This document shows, piece after piece, positions 17,045-26,810 of a stretch of 64,000 nt of DNA. The stretch covers positions 1 to 64,000 of the forward strand of contig QCDB01000005.1 of NCBI GenBank assembly GCA_003278815.1, written 5' to 3'. Made by a program: the position numbers and the translations under genes. Origin of the DNA: SAR86 cluster bacterium AG-349-I13 (GTDB lineage: Bacteria > Pseudomonadota > Gammaproteobacteria > Magnimaribacterales > TMED112). Numbering within the stretch: the first letter of the stretch is position 1; each line of letters starts with the position of its first letter. Below the pieces are notes generated by a model. That model saw only the letters and a list, made by a program, of their open reading frames with translations. It searched no databases and was not told the DNA's origin.

Positions 17045-19896
17045 CAAGGTACTATTCTAGCTGAGGTTCCTAATCCTGATCCATAAACAACAGCATTAAG
17101 CCATAGTCTATTCGTGCCAAGTGCTGCACCTCTAAAGTTTGGCTCCCCTGCGAATAAAATTACTTGACCTCTACCTATTCTTTCACGTGTTAAATATGCC
17201 GAATTAGCAATTCTTTGAGATGCCTCTGGCCAAACCAGCCCACTCATTCGCACATTTAAATCTGTTTTAGGTGGCATATCTGACCAATTGATTGACCTAT
17301 ATGTTTCATCATCACTCTCAATTAGTTCACCAATTCTTACTGCTGCATCTGAGCCATTGCCTGTCATCAAAACAGGATAATTTGCATATAAAACGGGTAG
17401 GGTGCTTATGCTTCCGTAAGTCAACCAATGTTCATCATCTATTCTTCCAGCTACAAAAGAACCTGAGGGCATGAATAGTGACTGCCATTCGTCTCTCTTT
17501 TCAAGTTGAGATTTATTAAATTTATTTTTACTTCCTTCCCAAGGATATGCCACGTCAAAATCAATTTTGTTGTCATTTGTTTTTTCCATATCAATTTCAA
17601 CATTTAAAGCCCCAAATTCTCTTTGTAAGTCCATGTTGTATTCTTCACTATCATCAAACGTGCTTGATACTTGTCTAACTGAGCCAATGCCATTCTCAAA
17701 GCTTAGACTTCTTGAGCTAGCATTATGTGCAATTAAAGTACCACCTTGCCTGACCCATTCCTTCAAGCTATTCATTTCAGAATTTGAAAGATTTAAATAA
17801 CCACTCGGCATGATTATTGTGTTGTAGCGGCGAAGATCACCATAACTTAATGACGAACTATTGACCATGCTGTGTCTAATACCAAGATGATGATCTAGCG
17901 ACCACCAACTGACACCAACATCGTAAGAACTAAAGTCTTGATGGCCCATAAGCGCAATCTGCGGTCGTTCCAATAGCTTAAAATGTTCTCCGCCCCAATC
18001 AGGTAATTCCTCTGCTCCAAAACCTGATGAGATCGATGAAACAGGTAGATTTAATTCTAATGCTATTGCGCTCACGACAGAGCTTAAACCCTCATAGTCA
18101 GGGTTATCCATATCAATGACAACTACACTACCTCGCGGCAGTGATTGCTCTGATAAAAGCGCATCTTTATCAATAATTCTTACTTCAACTCCAAGTTCCA
18201 TTAATCTTGCAGCAAAAGCGACTGATCGGTCATCTATGCCATTGACTGCCCACATAAGAGCATCCTCCTGAACACCTAGATTTACTTCAATTGGTTTCCA
18301 TTTTTTAAGATTTTTTTGAATATTCTCTTGGACTGTTACTGCTTCGAGGCCATACATCATGGTCAAATTAAATGCAGTTGTGTCATACATAATTGAAGAA
18401 CTATTTTTTAGTCTCTGTCTTCTTTCCTCTTCAAGCACTGATTCGATAATTTCGGCATCAAATTCAAGTATCGCTGCAATCAAAGGTGCTTCCGGTTGAA
18501 GGTTTGGAATAATCATACTTCCTACAGGGATAGTAAAATTTTCAACTGAGTCTCCGGTTTGTTTTAAAGCTGATTTTGTTTGAATAGGTGAGGTATTAAG
18601 ATAGATTTCAATATCTTGTGCTTCAAGTTTTTCAGCTAGAGTATTTAATCTACCAAGATTATTTGTGGGCAATATAACGAATGTTTGATTGGCATATTCA
18701 CTATTTTTTGAGACGTTATATTTTTTTCCTTCCCAAAAATCTTGATACATTGCTTTTGAGTGCTTTTGAAGGGTTTTAAGATTTGCAATAGTACTTACAA
18801 ACTGATGGTGAACTGATTCTTTATAGGATTGAATAGTTCCTTCAGGTCTTCTTACGCCATCTTCAGACATTCTAGACTGTTCATACAATATCCCTAAACT
18901 TCCTCTAAATTGTATGTAGAATGAATACCCTGGATAAAGGTCTTCATGCCATTCTCCGGTATAGAAACGCCAATTATTATCATCAAATGCTTTTGCCTGA
19001 TCATCAGCGAAAACATTTCCCCATTTAATTAAGTCTTTATCAATATTTGTATTGATTGGTTCTCTAGGGGGGCCTGTCATAAAAGTATCTTGAGCACCCA
19101 TTTCATGACCATCAACTAAAATTTGAGGTCTCCATTCGTTAATTAATGGCACTCGACCTTGTGTTTCAGGCTGAGTGAGGTAGAACCAATCTCTGTTGAG
19201 ATCAAAATAATAGTGATTTGTCCTTCCATATGGCCAATCACCGGTATGCAGAAGAGCTTGATCATCATAATTAGGAGCTGTACCTCTATATTGCTCAAGA
19301 GACTTAACAAACCTATCACGACCATCTGGATTCATCATAGGATCGACAATGACTACCATATTTTCAAGCATGTTCACTACCTCTTGATCTTCACTCGCTA
19401 AAAGATGGTAAATAATTCCCAAAGCCGCATCGGCACCAGATGTTTCATTACCATGAATAGAATATGCCATCCACGCCACTGCAGGTAATGAAGCAATTAT
19501 GGATCTTGCTTTATTATCATTTGTTTTTCTTGCATCTGATAGGTCAGATAGCGCCTGTTTAAACTCGTCAAGATTATCTATGTTGGATGGAGAAGAGATG
19601 AATACAGCATAAAGAGATCTGCCTTCATGTGTTTTGCCATACTCTACAACTTTTATACGATTTGATTGTTTTGCGTAAGAAAGAACAGCATTTTCGATTT
19701 GTGCTGGACTAGCCACTCTAGTGCCGTATTCGAAATCTAAAAAGTTATCAGGATGGGAAATATTCTCATTATAGTTACCATCTAGTATTTTTGCATTGTA
19801 TAAATCTTTAGATAAAGAAGTTGGTTTCATAAGTGGATCTGTAAAAATGAAAGCACTTATAAGAAAAGTAAAGTAGAGTAAAAAACGTACGTACAT
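17044..19896 (-). CDS. Exported M14 family zinc carboxypeptidase-like protein
   Basis: 950 residues with an N-terminal signal peptide (MYVRFLLYFTFLISAFIF). The M14 zinc site is visible: His148 and Glu151 in SIHGNETSG and His264 in DGHEMG. A glutamate at 339 (GILYEQSR) fits the catalytic base. DLNRDWF (232-238) is typical of this bacterial subgroup. The long C-terminal half (about 550-950) resembles the glutamine-amidotransferase-like fold attached to large M14 proteins, with no catalytic role evident. Likely periplasmic peptide degradation. Forms a two-gene unit with the TPR protein. Confidence 0.87.
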   Translation of the reverse strand: MYVRFLLYFTFLISAFIFTDPLMKPTSLSKDLYNAKILDGNYNENISHPDNFLDFEYGTRVASPAQIENAVLSYAKQSNRIKVVEYGKTHEGRSLYAVFISSPSNIDNLDEFKQALSDLSDARKTNDNKARSIIASLPAVAWMAYSIHGNETSGADAALGIIYHLLASEDQEVVNMLENMVVIVDPMMNPDGRDRFVKSLEQYRGTAPNYDDQALLHTGDWPYGRTNHYYFDLNRDWFYLTQPETQGRVPLINEWRPQILVDGHEMGAQDTFMTGPPREPINTNIDKDLIKWGNVFADDQAKAFDDNNWRFYTGEWHEDLYPGYSFYIQFRGSLGILYEQSRMSEDGVRRPEGTIQSYKESVHHQFVSTIANLKTLQKHSKAMYQDFWEGKKYNVSKNSEYANQTFVILPTNNLGRLNTLAEKLEAQDIEIYLNTSPIQTKSALKQTGDSVENFTIPVGSMIIPNLQPEAPLIAAILEFDAEIIESVLEEERRQRLKNSSSIMYDTTAFNLTMMYGLEAVTVQENIQKNLKKWKPIEVNLGVQEDALMWAVNGIDDRSVAFAARLMELGVEVRIIDKDALLSEQSLPRGSVVVIDMDNPDYEGLSSVVSAIALELNLPVSSISSGFGAEELPDWGGEHFKLLERPQIALMGHQDFSSYDVGVSWWSLDHHLGIRHSMVNSSSLSYGDLRRYNTIIMPSGYLNLSNSEMNSLKEWVRQGGTLIAHNASSRSLSFENGIGSVRQVSSTFDDSEEYNMDLQREFGALNVEIDMEKTNDNKIDFDVAYPWEGSKNKFNKSQLEKRDEWQSLFMPSGSFVAGRIDDEHWLTYGSISTLPVLYANYPVLMTGNGSDAAVRIGELIESDDETYRSINWSDMPPKTDLNVRMSGLVWPEASQRIANSAYLTRERIGRGQVILFAGEPNFRGAALGTNRLWLNAVVYGSGLGTSARIVP

Positions 19897-20050
19897 AGAA
19901 ATCCTTAATAAAATTGATAATTTAGATATTAATATAAAAAATCGTTAAATAGAGCCCAAATTTCTCATATAAAGCAGAATTTCATTTTTTAAGGTATATG
20001 TTCATCATAAATCTAACAAAACACCTTACAAGAAAGATAAGAAGGGTATT
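19897..20050. other. AT-rich intergenic stretch
   Basis: 154 nt between the M14 peptidase start and the small membrane ORF. It must contain the peptidase promoter on the minus strand, but no convincing -35/-10 pair stands out in such AT-rich sequence. No hairpin, RNA gene or ORF is supported. Confidence 0.5.
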
Positions 20051-20314
20051 TTAATCAGGTTTTGGGAACCAAATCATAGCCATTTGAAAAATAACTATAA
20101 AAGAATGAAAAATGTAAACAATTACAGAATTTACAAAACCCAAGGAGAGGTGTGCAAACAAAAATAACGATGCAACAAGGATACAAAATATAGAACAGAA
20201 TAATTTGGCAATATTTCTGACAGTTTGTCCATTATTAATTGCTGATCTTAATGATTGGGCAAGATAGAAAGACATAAGAGTCAAAATCGCCATACTTAAA
20301 AAATAAATTTCCAT
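20051..20314 (-). CDS. Small hydrophobic protein, unknown
   Basis: 87 residues, mostly hydrophobic, with about three membrane segments (residues 3-20, 38-58 and 60-82) and a charged loop SLRSAINNGQTVRN between the first two. Ribosome binding site is poor. Nothing in the sequence identifies a family. It stands alone in a gene-poor, AT-rich patch, so it might be a chance ORF; the regular helix-loop-helix pattern favours a real membrane protein. Confidence 0.45.
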   Translation of the reverse strand: MEIYFLSMAILTLMSFYLAQSLRSAINNGQTVRNIAKLFCSIFCILVASLFLFAHLSLGFVNSVIVYIFHSFIVIFQMAMIWFPKPD

Positions 20315-20537
20315 AAAAATAAAATTATTAATTTAAGAATAGGGCATTTAAATTTTTTTTGCACTCAAAAATTATGACTATTTTAGACATATAAATAACT
20401 ACGCATAATATATATTATGTTAAATTAATAGAGTTAAAAAAAAAGCTATATGTAACAGCTTATGTTCTTTTATAATAAGGTATCTAGAGTATTAAGAATT
20501 AATTGTTTGAATTTTATTTAACATAATATTTGAGATA
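20315..20537. other. AT-rich gap with a palindrome and a possible terminator
   Basis: 223 nt without a gene. A perfect 16-bp palindrome CATAATATATATTATG lies at 20404-20419, possibly an operator or chance in AT-rich DNA. On the minus strand a short hairpin AAGCU-N9-AGCUU (20443-20461) is followed by about nine U, a plausible weak terminator for the SRPBCC gene ending 77 nt upstream. I see no other structure. Confidence 0.35.
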
Positions 20538-21011
20538 TTATGAGTACCATGCATGTTTACCGAATTTATTTTTCGGTACCCTTGTTTTGGTATCTATATA
20601 TTCGGCAAAACCGCCTACGACGTTTTCTAAGTATGTTTTTAGCATATGTTTTACATAAAAATTCCATAAAAAGAACTTCAAAATTGGATTTTTATAAGGC
20701 AATTCTGGTGATACTCTTATTTTTAGAGAAGAATTTTTCTGATTTCCTTCAACTAACCATTCCACTCGTGCTAATTTTCTCTTTACGCCAATATTAAGCA
20801 CATACCCTGTATCGTCCCATTTTATAAACTCTCTACGATATTTAAGCCCATTTAAGTACTTTACATAATCTATTGAACCGATGCCTGGCCATTTATCTGT
20901 TTCATTTTCAGCACAAAACGGATGATAATTTTCTAAATTACCGCTTTTTCGTATTTCTGCTAAAACTTCAGATTTGCTTCTATTTATGCTTTTTTTGGCT
21001 TCAACGTGCAT
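20538..21011 (-). CDS. SRPBCC-like (START-superfamily) protein
   Basis: 157 residues resembling small polyketide-cyclase/START-like proteins. The N-terminus MHVEAKKSINRSKSEVLAEI and the following ENYHPFCAE, then GSIDYVKYLNG, alternate as the helix-grip fold does, and a long C-terminal helix (about 118-140, FYVKHMLKTYLENVVGG) closes it. Function unknown, perhaps lipid or hydrophobic ligand binding. The start overlaps the GNAT gene by 11 nt, so the two are co-translated. Confidence 0.55.
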   Translation of the reverse strand: MHVEAKKSINRSKSEVLAEIRKSGNLENYHPFCAENETDKWPGIGSIDYVKYLNGLKYRREFIKWDDTGYVLNIGVKRKLARVEWLVEGNQKNSSLKIRVSPELPYKNPILKFFLWNFYVKHMLKTYLENVVGGFAEYIDTKTRVPKNKFGKHAWYS

Positions 21012-21492
21012 TTCTTTCCATATAAACTACTTTATAATTTTCATTATAGCATTTCTCTAAAATCCTTTTAAAATCATGCTTTTCATGAAATATAATTGAT
21101 TTTTTATTCATTGGTTTAGTGTTAACTTCGGCACATATTTTTAAATCTTCGCCAAAATTTTCAATAATATATTTATATAAAATCGAGCCTAAACCAGTAT
21201 TTTCAAGATTTTTTGATACACCTATTCTATCAACGTAAAGAAATTCTTTATATTTTCTATTGAAGTATAGATAATTTTTTGATTCATATTCTGAATCTTC
21301 CCTAAAACAAATCATAAATGCAGCAATTCTCCCTTTTATCTTCAGGCCCTTTGAGCACTTGCTCATATTGATCAGTCTTTTTAAATGTTGAATATCTTTT
21401 AGTGCTCCTAACATCGGAGTGAGACTCTGGTTTAGATCATAAATCTCCTCTAATTCACTTTCTGTGCAGTTTTTAAGGTCTTCTAATTTCAT
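21001..21492 (-). CDS. GNAT family N-acetyltransferase
   Basis: 163 residues. The acetyl-CoA-binding core is in YVDRIGVSKNLENTGLGSIL (about 89-108), with the motif-B region AEVNTKPMNKKSIIFHEKHD. Substrate unknown. The family covers small molecules, peptides and ribosomal proteins. It is transcribed away from infA and overlaps the SRPBCC-like gene by 11 nt. Confidence 0.75.
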   Translation of the reverse strand: MKLEDLKNCTESELEEIYDLNQSLTPMLGALKDIQHLKRLINMSKCSKGLKIKGRIAAFMICFREDSEYESKNYLYFNRKYKEFLYVDRIGVSKNLENTGLGSILYKYIIENFGEDLKICAEVNTKPMNKKSIIFHEKHDFKRILEKCYNENYKVVYMERNAR

Positions 21493-21571
21493 ATATTTCT
21501 TTTACTTATATCATTCTAACTTAGCTAAAAATAAATGTGACTTTTGTTAATAAGTCAGTAAAATAGCCACA

Positions 21572-21790
21572 ATGGCAGGAAAAGATACGATTGAAATGCA
21601 AGGAACTGTAATTGAGGTTCTTCCCAATACTGTTTTTAGAGTGAAATTAGAAAATGATCATGTCATAACTGCACACATCTCTGGACGTATGAGAAAGAAC
21701 TATATACGTATTCTTAACGGTGATTCTGTAACTGTTGAGATGTCGCCTTATGACCTTTCCAAAGGCCGTATTACTTTCAGATCTAAGTGA
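21572..21790 (+). CDS. infA: Translation initiation factor IF-1
   Basis: 72 residues, the universal S1/OB-fold factor that binds the 30S A site. The sequence has all family landmarks: [32 protein letters not shown] and the C-terminal [10 protein letters not shown]. Ends in an 8-nt tail-to-tail overlap with clpA, the neighbour also seen in Pseudomonas-type genomes. A TAAAAT at 21559-21564 would place the transcription start almost on the ATG, and no ribosome binding site is seen, so a nearly leaderless mRNA is possible. Confidence 0.97.
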   Translation: MAGKDTIEMQGTVIEVLPNTVFRVKLENDHVITAHISGRMRKNYIRILNGDSVTVEMSPYDLSKGRITFRSK

Positions 21791-24005
21791 TTTTTTCTTT
21801 TGAATTAGAAGCTTTGACTACTATCTTTTTGCTTTTGACTGATAGTTGAACTGAACTACCTCTTTTGATTTTATCTTCAATTAACATTGTTGAGATTGGC
21901 TTTTTCACAAGCTTATCCACCGCTCTCGATAACGGCCTTGCCCCTAATTTAGGATCATAGCCCTGCTCAAGAATTAATTTTACAACATCACTATTAAAAT
22001 CAATATCTATGCCCTTTTCATTCAATTTTGCCTCAACATCAATTATTAGTTTTTCAACTACTGATTCTAAGTTTTGATTTGAGAGGTTATTAAAATTTAT
22101 TATTCCATCAAGTCTATTTCTGAACTCAGGAGTGAATGCTTTTGAAACCGCTTTTTCAAACTTATCATCAGTCCCCTGCTCGATAAAGCCTACTGATTCT
22201 CCATCAGCTTCAACCGCACCTGTATTTGAAGTCATGACTATGATTGTATTTTTAAAGTTTATACTTCGTCCATTGCTATCTGTAAGATTCCCGTAATCGA
22301 AGATTTGGAGCAATATATTAAAGATATCAGGATGAGCTTTTTCTATTTCATCAAGCAGCAATACAGAATGTGGTTTTTTGTTAACTTCTTCTGTTAAATA
22401 GCCACCTTGTTCGTACCCAACATAGCCTGGAGGAGATCCTATTAATTTAGAAATACTATGTTTCTCCATGAATTCAGACATATCGAGTCTTACAAACTCA
22501 ATACCGAGGAAGAAAGCTAGTTGTTTGGTTAGTTCTGTTTTACCAACACCTGTAGGCCCCGTAAATAAGAAAGAACAAATAGGTTTTTCATCATTACCAA
22601 TGCCTGCTTTTGATGTTTTAACAGCTGAAACTACATCGTTAATAGCATGATCTTGTCCAAATATTACAGATTTTAAATTACCTTCAAGACTGTTTAAATT
22701 CTCTTTACTTGAAGCATTCAGCTGCATTGTAGGAATTTTTGTAATTTTAGAAATCAACGCCTCAATGTCTGATTTCCTTATAATCTTGCCTTTTGCTTTG
22801 GATAGTTTTTTTTGTGAGCCAGCTTCGTCGATTAAATCAATTGCTTTGTCAGGAAGTTTAGAGTCTTGTAAATACTTATTAGAGAGCTCTACTGCTGATT
22901 TTAGGGCTTCTTTTGAATAAGTTATGCCATGATAGTCCTCGAATTTATCTTTAAGCCCCGCAAGGATTTCTACAGCTTGATCAATTGATGGTTCCTCAAT
23001 CTGCACTTTCTGAAATCTTCTCGATAGTGAATTGTTTCTTTCAAAAATTTGACGATATTCTTTGTATGTGGTGGCTCCAATACATTTAATATCACCTCTA
23101 GCTAATGCTGGTTTCAAAAGATTTGATGCATCCAACGCACCACCTGAGGCAGAGCCTGCTCCAATGATTGTATGTATCTCATCAACAAAAAGAATTATCT
23201 TCTCCGACTTTTTAAGATAGTCCATCATGGACTTCATTTTCTTCTCGAAATCTCCTCTATATTTAGTTCCAGCGACTAAACTACCCACGTCGAGCGACAT
23301 AACCTGATATTCATTAAAAATTTCTGGTGCTTTGCCATCTGCGATTGCCTTTGAAAGGCCTTCTGCTATCGCGGTTTTCCCTACTCCAGACTCACCGACT
23401 AAAATCGGATTATTTTTACGTCTGCGACCTAAAACTTGAAACAATCTTTCTAGAGTGTCTGTTCTTCCAATTAAAGGATCAATCTCTCCGTCTTTTGCAA
23501 GGTTATTTAGGTTTGTTAAAAACTCTGGATGGGTCTCTTTTTCTTTTGGAGATTCTTCAATACTTTCTACAGTTTCAACGGCGGTATTTTTACCATGAGA
23601 TATGTATTCAACTACATCAAGCCTTGATATGTTTCTTCGGCTTAGCATGTATACTGCGTAACTCTCTTTTTCAGAGAATAATGCTGCCAATAAATTCTCG
23701 CCATTCACTTCTGTTTTACCACTTGATTGGACATGAAAAATTGCTCTTTGCAAAACTCTCTGGAATGCTAAAGTAGGCTGAATCTCTTTCTTATCAACAG
23801 ATTTGGGCACATTTTTTTTGATATATTCTTTGATTTCTTTCTGCAAACTTTCAATATCAACAGATAGATGATCAAACACCCTTCTTGAAGAATCTTCTTT
23901 TGTTAAAACAAGAAGAAGGTGCTCAATAGTAACGAATTCATCGTTGTTATCAGAGCATTCTTTGAACAAAGAATTAAGAGTATTTTCTAGATCTTTTGAA
24001 AGCAT
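21783..24005 (-). CDS. clpA: ATP-dependent Clp protease ATP-binding subunit ClpA
   Basis: Hexameric AAA+ unfoldase of the ClpAP protease, 740 residues. N-terminal Clp repeat domain (1-140), first AAA+ module with P-loop VGESGVGKT (203-211) and Walker B ILFVDE, second module with GPTGVGKT (483-490) and [10 protein letters not shown]. The ClpP-docking tripeptide position reads VGF (605-607) where E. coli ClpA has IGL. Lies 13 nt downstream of the adaptor gene clpS in the same direction. Confidence 0.95.
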   Translation of the reverse strand: MLSKDLENTLNSLFKECSDNNDEFVTIEHLLLVLTKEDSSRRVFDHLSVDIESLQKEIKEYIKKNVPKSVDKKEIQPTLAFQRVLQRAIFHVQSSGKTEVNGENLLAALFSEKESYAVYMLSRRNISRLDVVEYISHGKNTAVETVESIEESPKEKETHPEFLTNLNNLAKDGEIDPLIGRTDTLERLFQVLGRRRKNNPILVGESGVGKTAIAEGLSKAIADGKAPEIFNEYQVMSLDVGSLVAGTKYRGDFEKKMKSMMDYLKKSEKIILFVDEIHTIIGAGSASGGALDASNLLKPALARGDIKCIGATTYKEYRQIFERNNSLSRRFQKVQIEEPSIDQAVEILAGLKDKFEDYHGITYSKEALKSAVELSNKYLQDSKLPDKAIDLIDEAGSQKKLSKAKGKIIRKSDIEALISKITKIPTMQLNASSKENLNSLEGNLKSVIFGQDHAINDVVSAVKTSKAGIGNDEKPICSFLFTGPTGVGKTELTKQLAFFLGIEFVRLDMSEFMEKHSISKLIGSPPGYVGYEQGGYLTEEVNKKPHSVLLLDEIEKAHPDIFNILLQIFDYGNLTDSNGRSINFKNTIIVMTSNTGAVEADGESVGFIEQGTDDKFEKAVSKAFTPEFRNRLDGIINFNNLSNQNLESVVEKLIIDVEAKLNEKGIDIDFNSDVVKLILEQGYDPKLGARPLSRAVDKLVKKPISTMLIEDKIKRGSSVQLSVKSKKIVVKASNSKEKIT

Positions 24006-24018
24006 ATATTAACTATAT

Positions 24019-24342
24019 CTAATCTTTTCCCAATTCTTCAATATCTGATTTCAAAGGATGTTCATTTTCTTTTGAAAATTTATTGATTTGTTGTGATTTT
24101 GTTTCTGCAATTTCCTGTGAAAATGCTCCACAAAAACCTCTTCCTTTACTGTGTATTTCAAGCATTATTTCTGTAGATTTTGCATGGTCAAATCCAAAAA
24201 ATTTTTGAATAACATAAACAACAAATTCCATTAGTGTGAAATCGTCGTTAAATATTACAACTGTGAATAATGGGGGTCTGTCTACCTTAAGTTCTACTTC
24301 TTCTAACTCTACCGTTCCAGTAGAAAAATCGTCTTGTGCCAT
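24019..24342 (-). CDS. clpS: ATP-dependent Clp protease adaptor ClpS
   Basis: 107-residue N-end-rule adaptor that delivers substrates with destabilising N-terminal residues to ClpA. Family core: PPLFTVVIFNDDFTLMEFVV (about 39-58), with the NDD residues of the substrate pocket, then IHSKGRGFCGAFSQEIAETK. The first 35 residues are a variable acidic tail. Sits between icd and clpA on one strand; the cold-shock gene cspD often found here is missing. Confidence 0.95.
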   Translation of the reverse strand: MAQDDFSTGTVELEEVELKVDRPPLFTVVIFNDDFTLMEFVVYVIQKFFGFDHAKSTEIMLEIHSKGRGFCGAFSQEIAETKSQQINKFSKENEHPLKSDIEELGKD

Positions 24343-24347
24343 TTTTT

Positions 24348-25604
24348 TTAATCAAATTTCTTGATTAATAGTCTACCAAACTCAGAACAGCTTACCTCTT
24401 TTGCATCATCAATTAAACGTGCAAAATCATATGTAACTTTTTTCTTCTGAATAGTTTTTTCCATTGAATTAATAATCAAGTCAGCTGCTTCAATCCACCC
24501 CATGTGTCTCAACATCATCTCAGCTGACAGAATGAGTGATCCAGGATTCACCTTGTCTTGACCAGCGTATTTTGGTGCAGTTCCATGTGTTGCCTCAAAT
24601 ACTGCTGTTGTGTCTCCCAAGTTTGCTCCTGGTGCAATTCCTATTCCTCCAACTTGAGCTGCTAGAGCATCAGAGATGTAATCACCATTTAAGTTTGGAG
24701 AAGCTAAAACATCATATTCAGCTGGTCTGTGTAAAATTTGCTGAAGAAATGCATCACAAATAACGTCTTTGACAATAATATCTTTACCATTATTTGGGTT
24801 CTTGAAAATATGCCAAGGTCCACCATCAAGTGGTTTCCCACCAAATTCATCTCTAGCTAATTCATACCCCCAGTCTCTAAATGCACCTTCAGTAAATTTC
24901 TGAATATTTCCTTTATGAATCAATGAAACTGAGTCTCTATCATTTTGAATAGCGTACTCGAAAGATTTTCTGATTAATCTTTTACTACCATCCGATGATA
25001 TAGGTTTAATTCCGATTCCACAGTTTTCTGTGAACCGAATTTTCTCAACTCCAAAATCCTTACCCAGAATATCAATTAGTTTATTTGCTTCTTCTGTATT
25101 AGCTTCAAATTCAACACCTGCATATATGTCTTCAGAATTTTCTCTAAATATAACCATATCCACAAGATCTGGTCTCTTCACAGGGCTAGGAGTGCCGGCA
25201 AAGTATTTTACAGGCCTTAGACAAACATATAAATCGAGTTTTTGTCTTATTGCCACATTAAGAGATCTTATTCCTCCTCCAACTGGAGTTGTAAGCGGTC
25301 CTTTAATTGAAACGTTGTATTCTTTGCAAGCATCTAGAGTTTCTTGTGGCATCCATTCATCATTTCCATAAATTTCAACTGCTTTTTCTCCACAAAAAAT
25401 TTCCATCCAAATAATTTCTCTTTTTCCTTTGTAAGCAGACTTAACTGCGGCATTTACAACATCTATCATTACAGGTGTAATATCTACCCCAATACCATCC
25501 CCTTCTATGAAAGGAATTATCGGTTTGTCAGGTACAACTAATTGATTATCTTTGTAAGAAATCTTTTCGCCTATGGAAGGAACTATAATTTTTGATGATG
25601 ACAT
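24348..25604 (-). CDS. icd: NADP-dependent isocitrate dehydrogenase
   Basis: Oxidative decarboxylation of isocitrate to 2-oxoglutarate in the TCA cycle; 418 residues of the E. coli type. [13 protein letters not shown] near the N-terminus, and [13 protein letters not shown] with Ser114 equivalent to the E. coli serine phosphorylated by Ace[17 protein letters not shown] and [17 protein letters not shown] hold substrate and metal residues. Divergent from mnmA-purB-aceB-aceA across 66 nt, so the branch-point enzyme faces the glyoxylate-shunt operon. No aceK is seen in the window. Confidence 0.96.
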   Translation of the reverse strand: MSSSKIIVPSIGEKISYKDNQLVVPDKPIIPFIEGDGIGVDITPVMIDVVNAAVKSAYKGKREIIWMEIFCGEKAVEIYGNDEWMPQETLDACKEYNVSIKGPLTTPVGGGIRSLNVAIRQKLDLYVCLRPVKYFAGTPSPVKRPDLVDMVIFRENSEDIYAGVEFEANTEEANKLIDILGKDFGVEKIRFTENCGIGIKPISSDGSKRLIRKSFEYAIQNDRDSVSLIHKGNIQKFTEGAFRDWGYELARDEFGGKPLDGGPWHIFKNPNNGKDIIVKDVICDAFLQQILHRPAEYDVLASPNLNGDYISDALAAQVGGIGIAPGANLGDTTAVFEATHGTAPKYAGQDKVNPGSLILSAEMMLRHMGWIEAADLIINSMEKTIQKKKVTYDFARLIDDAKEVSCSEFGRLLIKKFD

Positions 25605-25670
25605 AGCTAAAATTTGGCTTGATTATACTTACATTTACATTAAATATTAAGACTCTAACAACAATAAAGT

Positions 25671-26810
25671 ATGGTAAAACAAAAAAAAGTAATAGTTGGC
25701 ATATCTGGGGGAGTAGATTCTTCAGTTGCTGCATTACTTCTTAAATCAGCAGGATATGATGTTCAAGGCATTTTTATGAAGAATTGGACCAATAACGCAC
25801 CCAACATTGAATGTACATCTGAGGAGGATTTTAAAGATGCTGAGAAAGTTTGCGATCAAATAGGCATACCTCTTCATCAAGCTAATTTCTCAGCAGATTA
25901 TTGGGATAAAGTATTTTCAAAATTCTTGTCAGATCACAATGCTGGTTTAACACCAAACCCAGATATTCTTTGTAATAAAGAAATTAAATTTGGGGCATTT
26001 TTAGATTATTGCTTAGAGACTGGTGCCGATTATATAGCCACTGGCCATTATGCCAGACTTGAATGCATTGCTAATAATACGAAATTAAAAAGAGGTTTGG
26101 ATAAATCTAAAGATCAATCTTATTTTTTGCATCAAGTAAGTGGGGCCGATCTTGATAGAGCTTTATTTCCTCTTGGTGAGCTTTCAAAAGACCAAGTTAG
26201 ATTGATTGCAAGAGATAATAATTTAATTAATGCTGATAAAAAAGACTCAGTTGGAATATGCTTTATTGGAAAAAATAATTACAACGATTTTATTTCAAAT
26301 TTCCTTGGCAAGAATCCCGGTGAAATAGTGGATGAAAAAGGAACAAAATTAGGCAATCATGAAGGATTAATGTATTTCACCTTAGGCCAGAGACAAGGGA
26401 TTGGTATCGGAGGTGTAAAAGGAAGAGATCAGGCATCCTGGTATGTTGCTCACAAAGATCAAAAATCAAATCAACTTGTTGTAGTGCAAGGAGCAGATAA
26501 TGATCTCTTATTTAGCAATGGTTGTTATTTAGATGAAGTGCATTGGATAAACGAGAAATTAGCAAGCAATACAAACTGTGAGGTTCAAATCAGATACCAA
26601 TCTGATCCAGTCTCTGCAATAATAATTCAGACTGAACAAGGTTATAAGATTAACTTCTCTGAACCCATAGCAGCTGTTACTCCTGGACAGTCAGCAGTCA
26701 TATATCAAGGCGAAGTATGTTTGGGTGGTGCAGTAATTAAAGAAAGAATTTCTGAAAATTATTTTAACTGGGCTAATAATCAAGGTTATAATACCGAAGT
26801 CTATGAATGA
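25671..26810 (+). CDS. mnmA: tRNA 2-thiouridylase MnmA
   Basis: Thiolates U34 of tRNA for Lys, Glu and Gln. 379 residues. The PP-loop SGGVDSS is at 12-18. The catalytic cysteines are Cys101 (NPDILCNKEIKFG) and Cys197 (SVGICFIG). The central GQRQGIGIGG and the C-terminal barrel are as in the family. Overlaps purB by 8 nt; hflD, which often separates them in gammaproteobacteria, is missing. Confidence 0.96.
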   Translation: MVKQKKVIVGISGGVDSSVAALLLKSAGYDVQGIFMKNWTNNAPNIECTSEEDFKDAEKVCDQIGIPLHQANFSADYWDKVFSKFLSDHNAGLTPNPDILCNKEIKFGAFLDYCLETGADYIATGHYARLECIANNTKLKRGLDKSKDQSYFLHQVSGADLDRALFPLGELSKDQVRLIARDNNLINADKKDSVGICFIGKNNYNDFISNFLGKNPGEIVDEKGTKLGNHEGLMYFTLGQRQGIGIGGVKGRDQASWYVAHKDQKSNQLVVVQGADNDLLFSNGCYLDEVHWINEKLASNTNCEVQIRYQSDPVSAIIIQTEQGYKINFSEPIAAVTPGQSAVIYQGEVCLGGAVIKERISENYFNWANNQGYNTEVYE

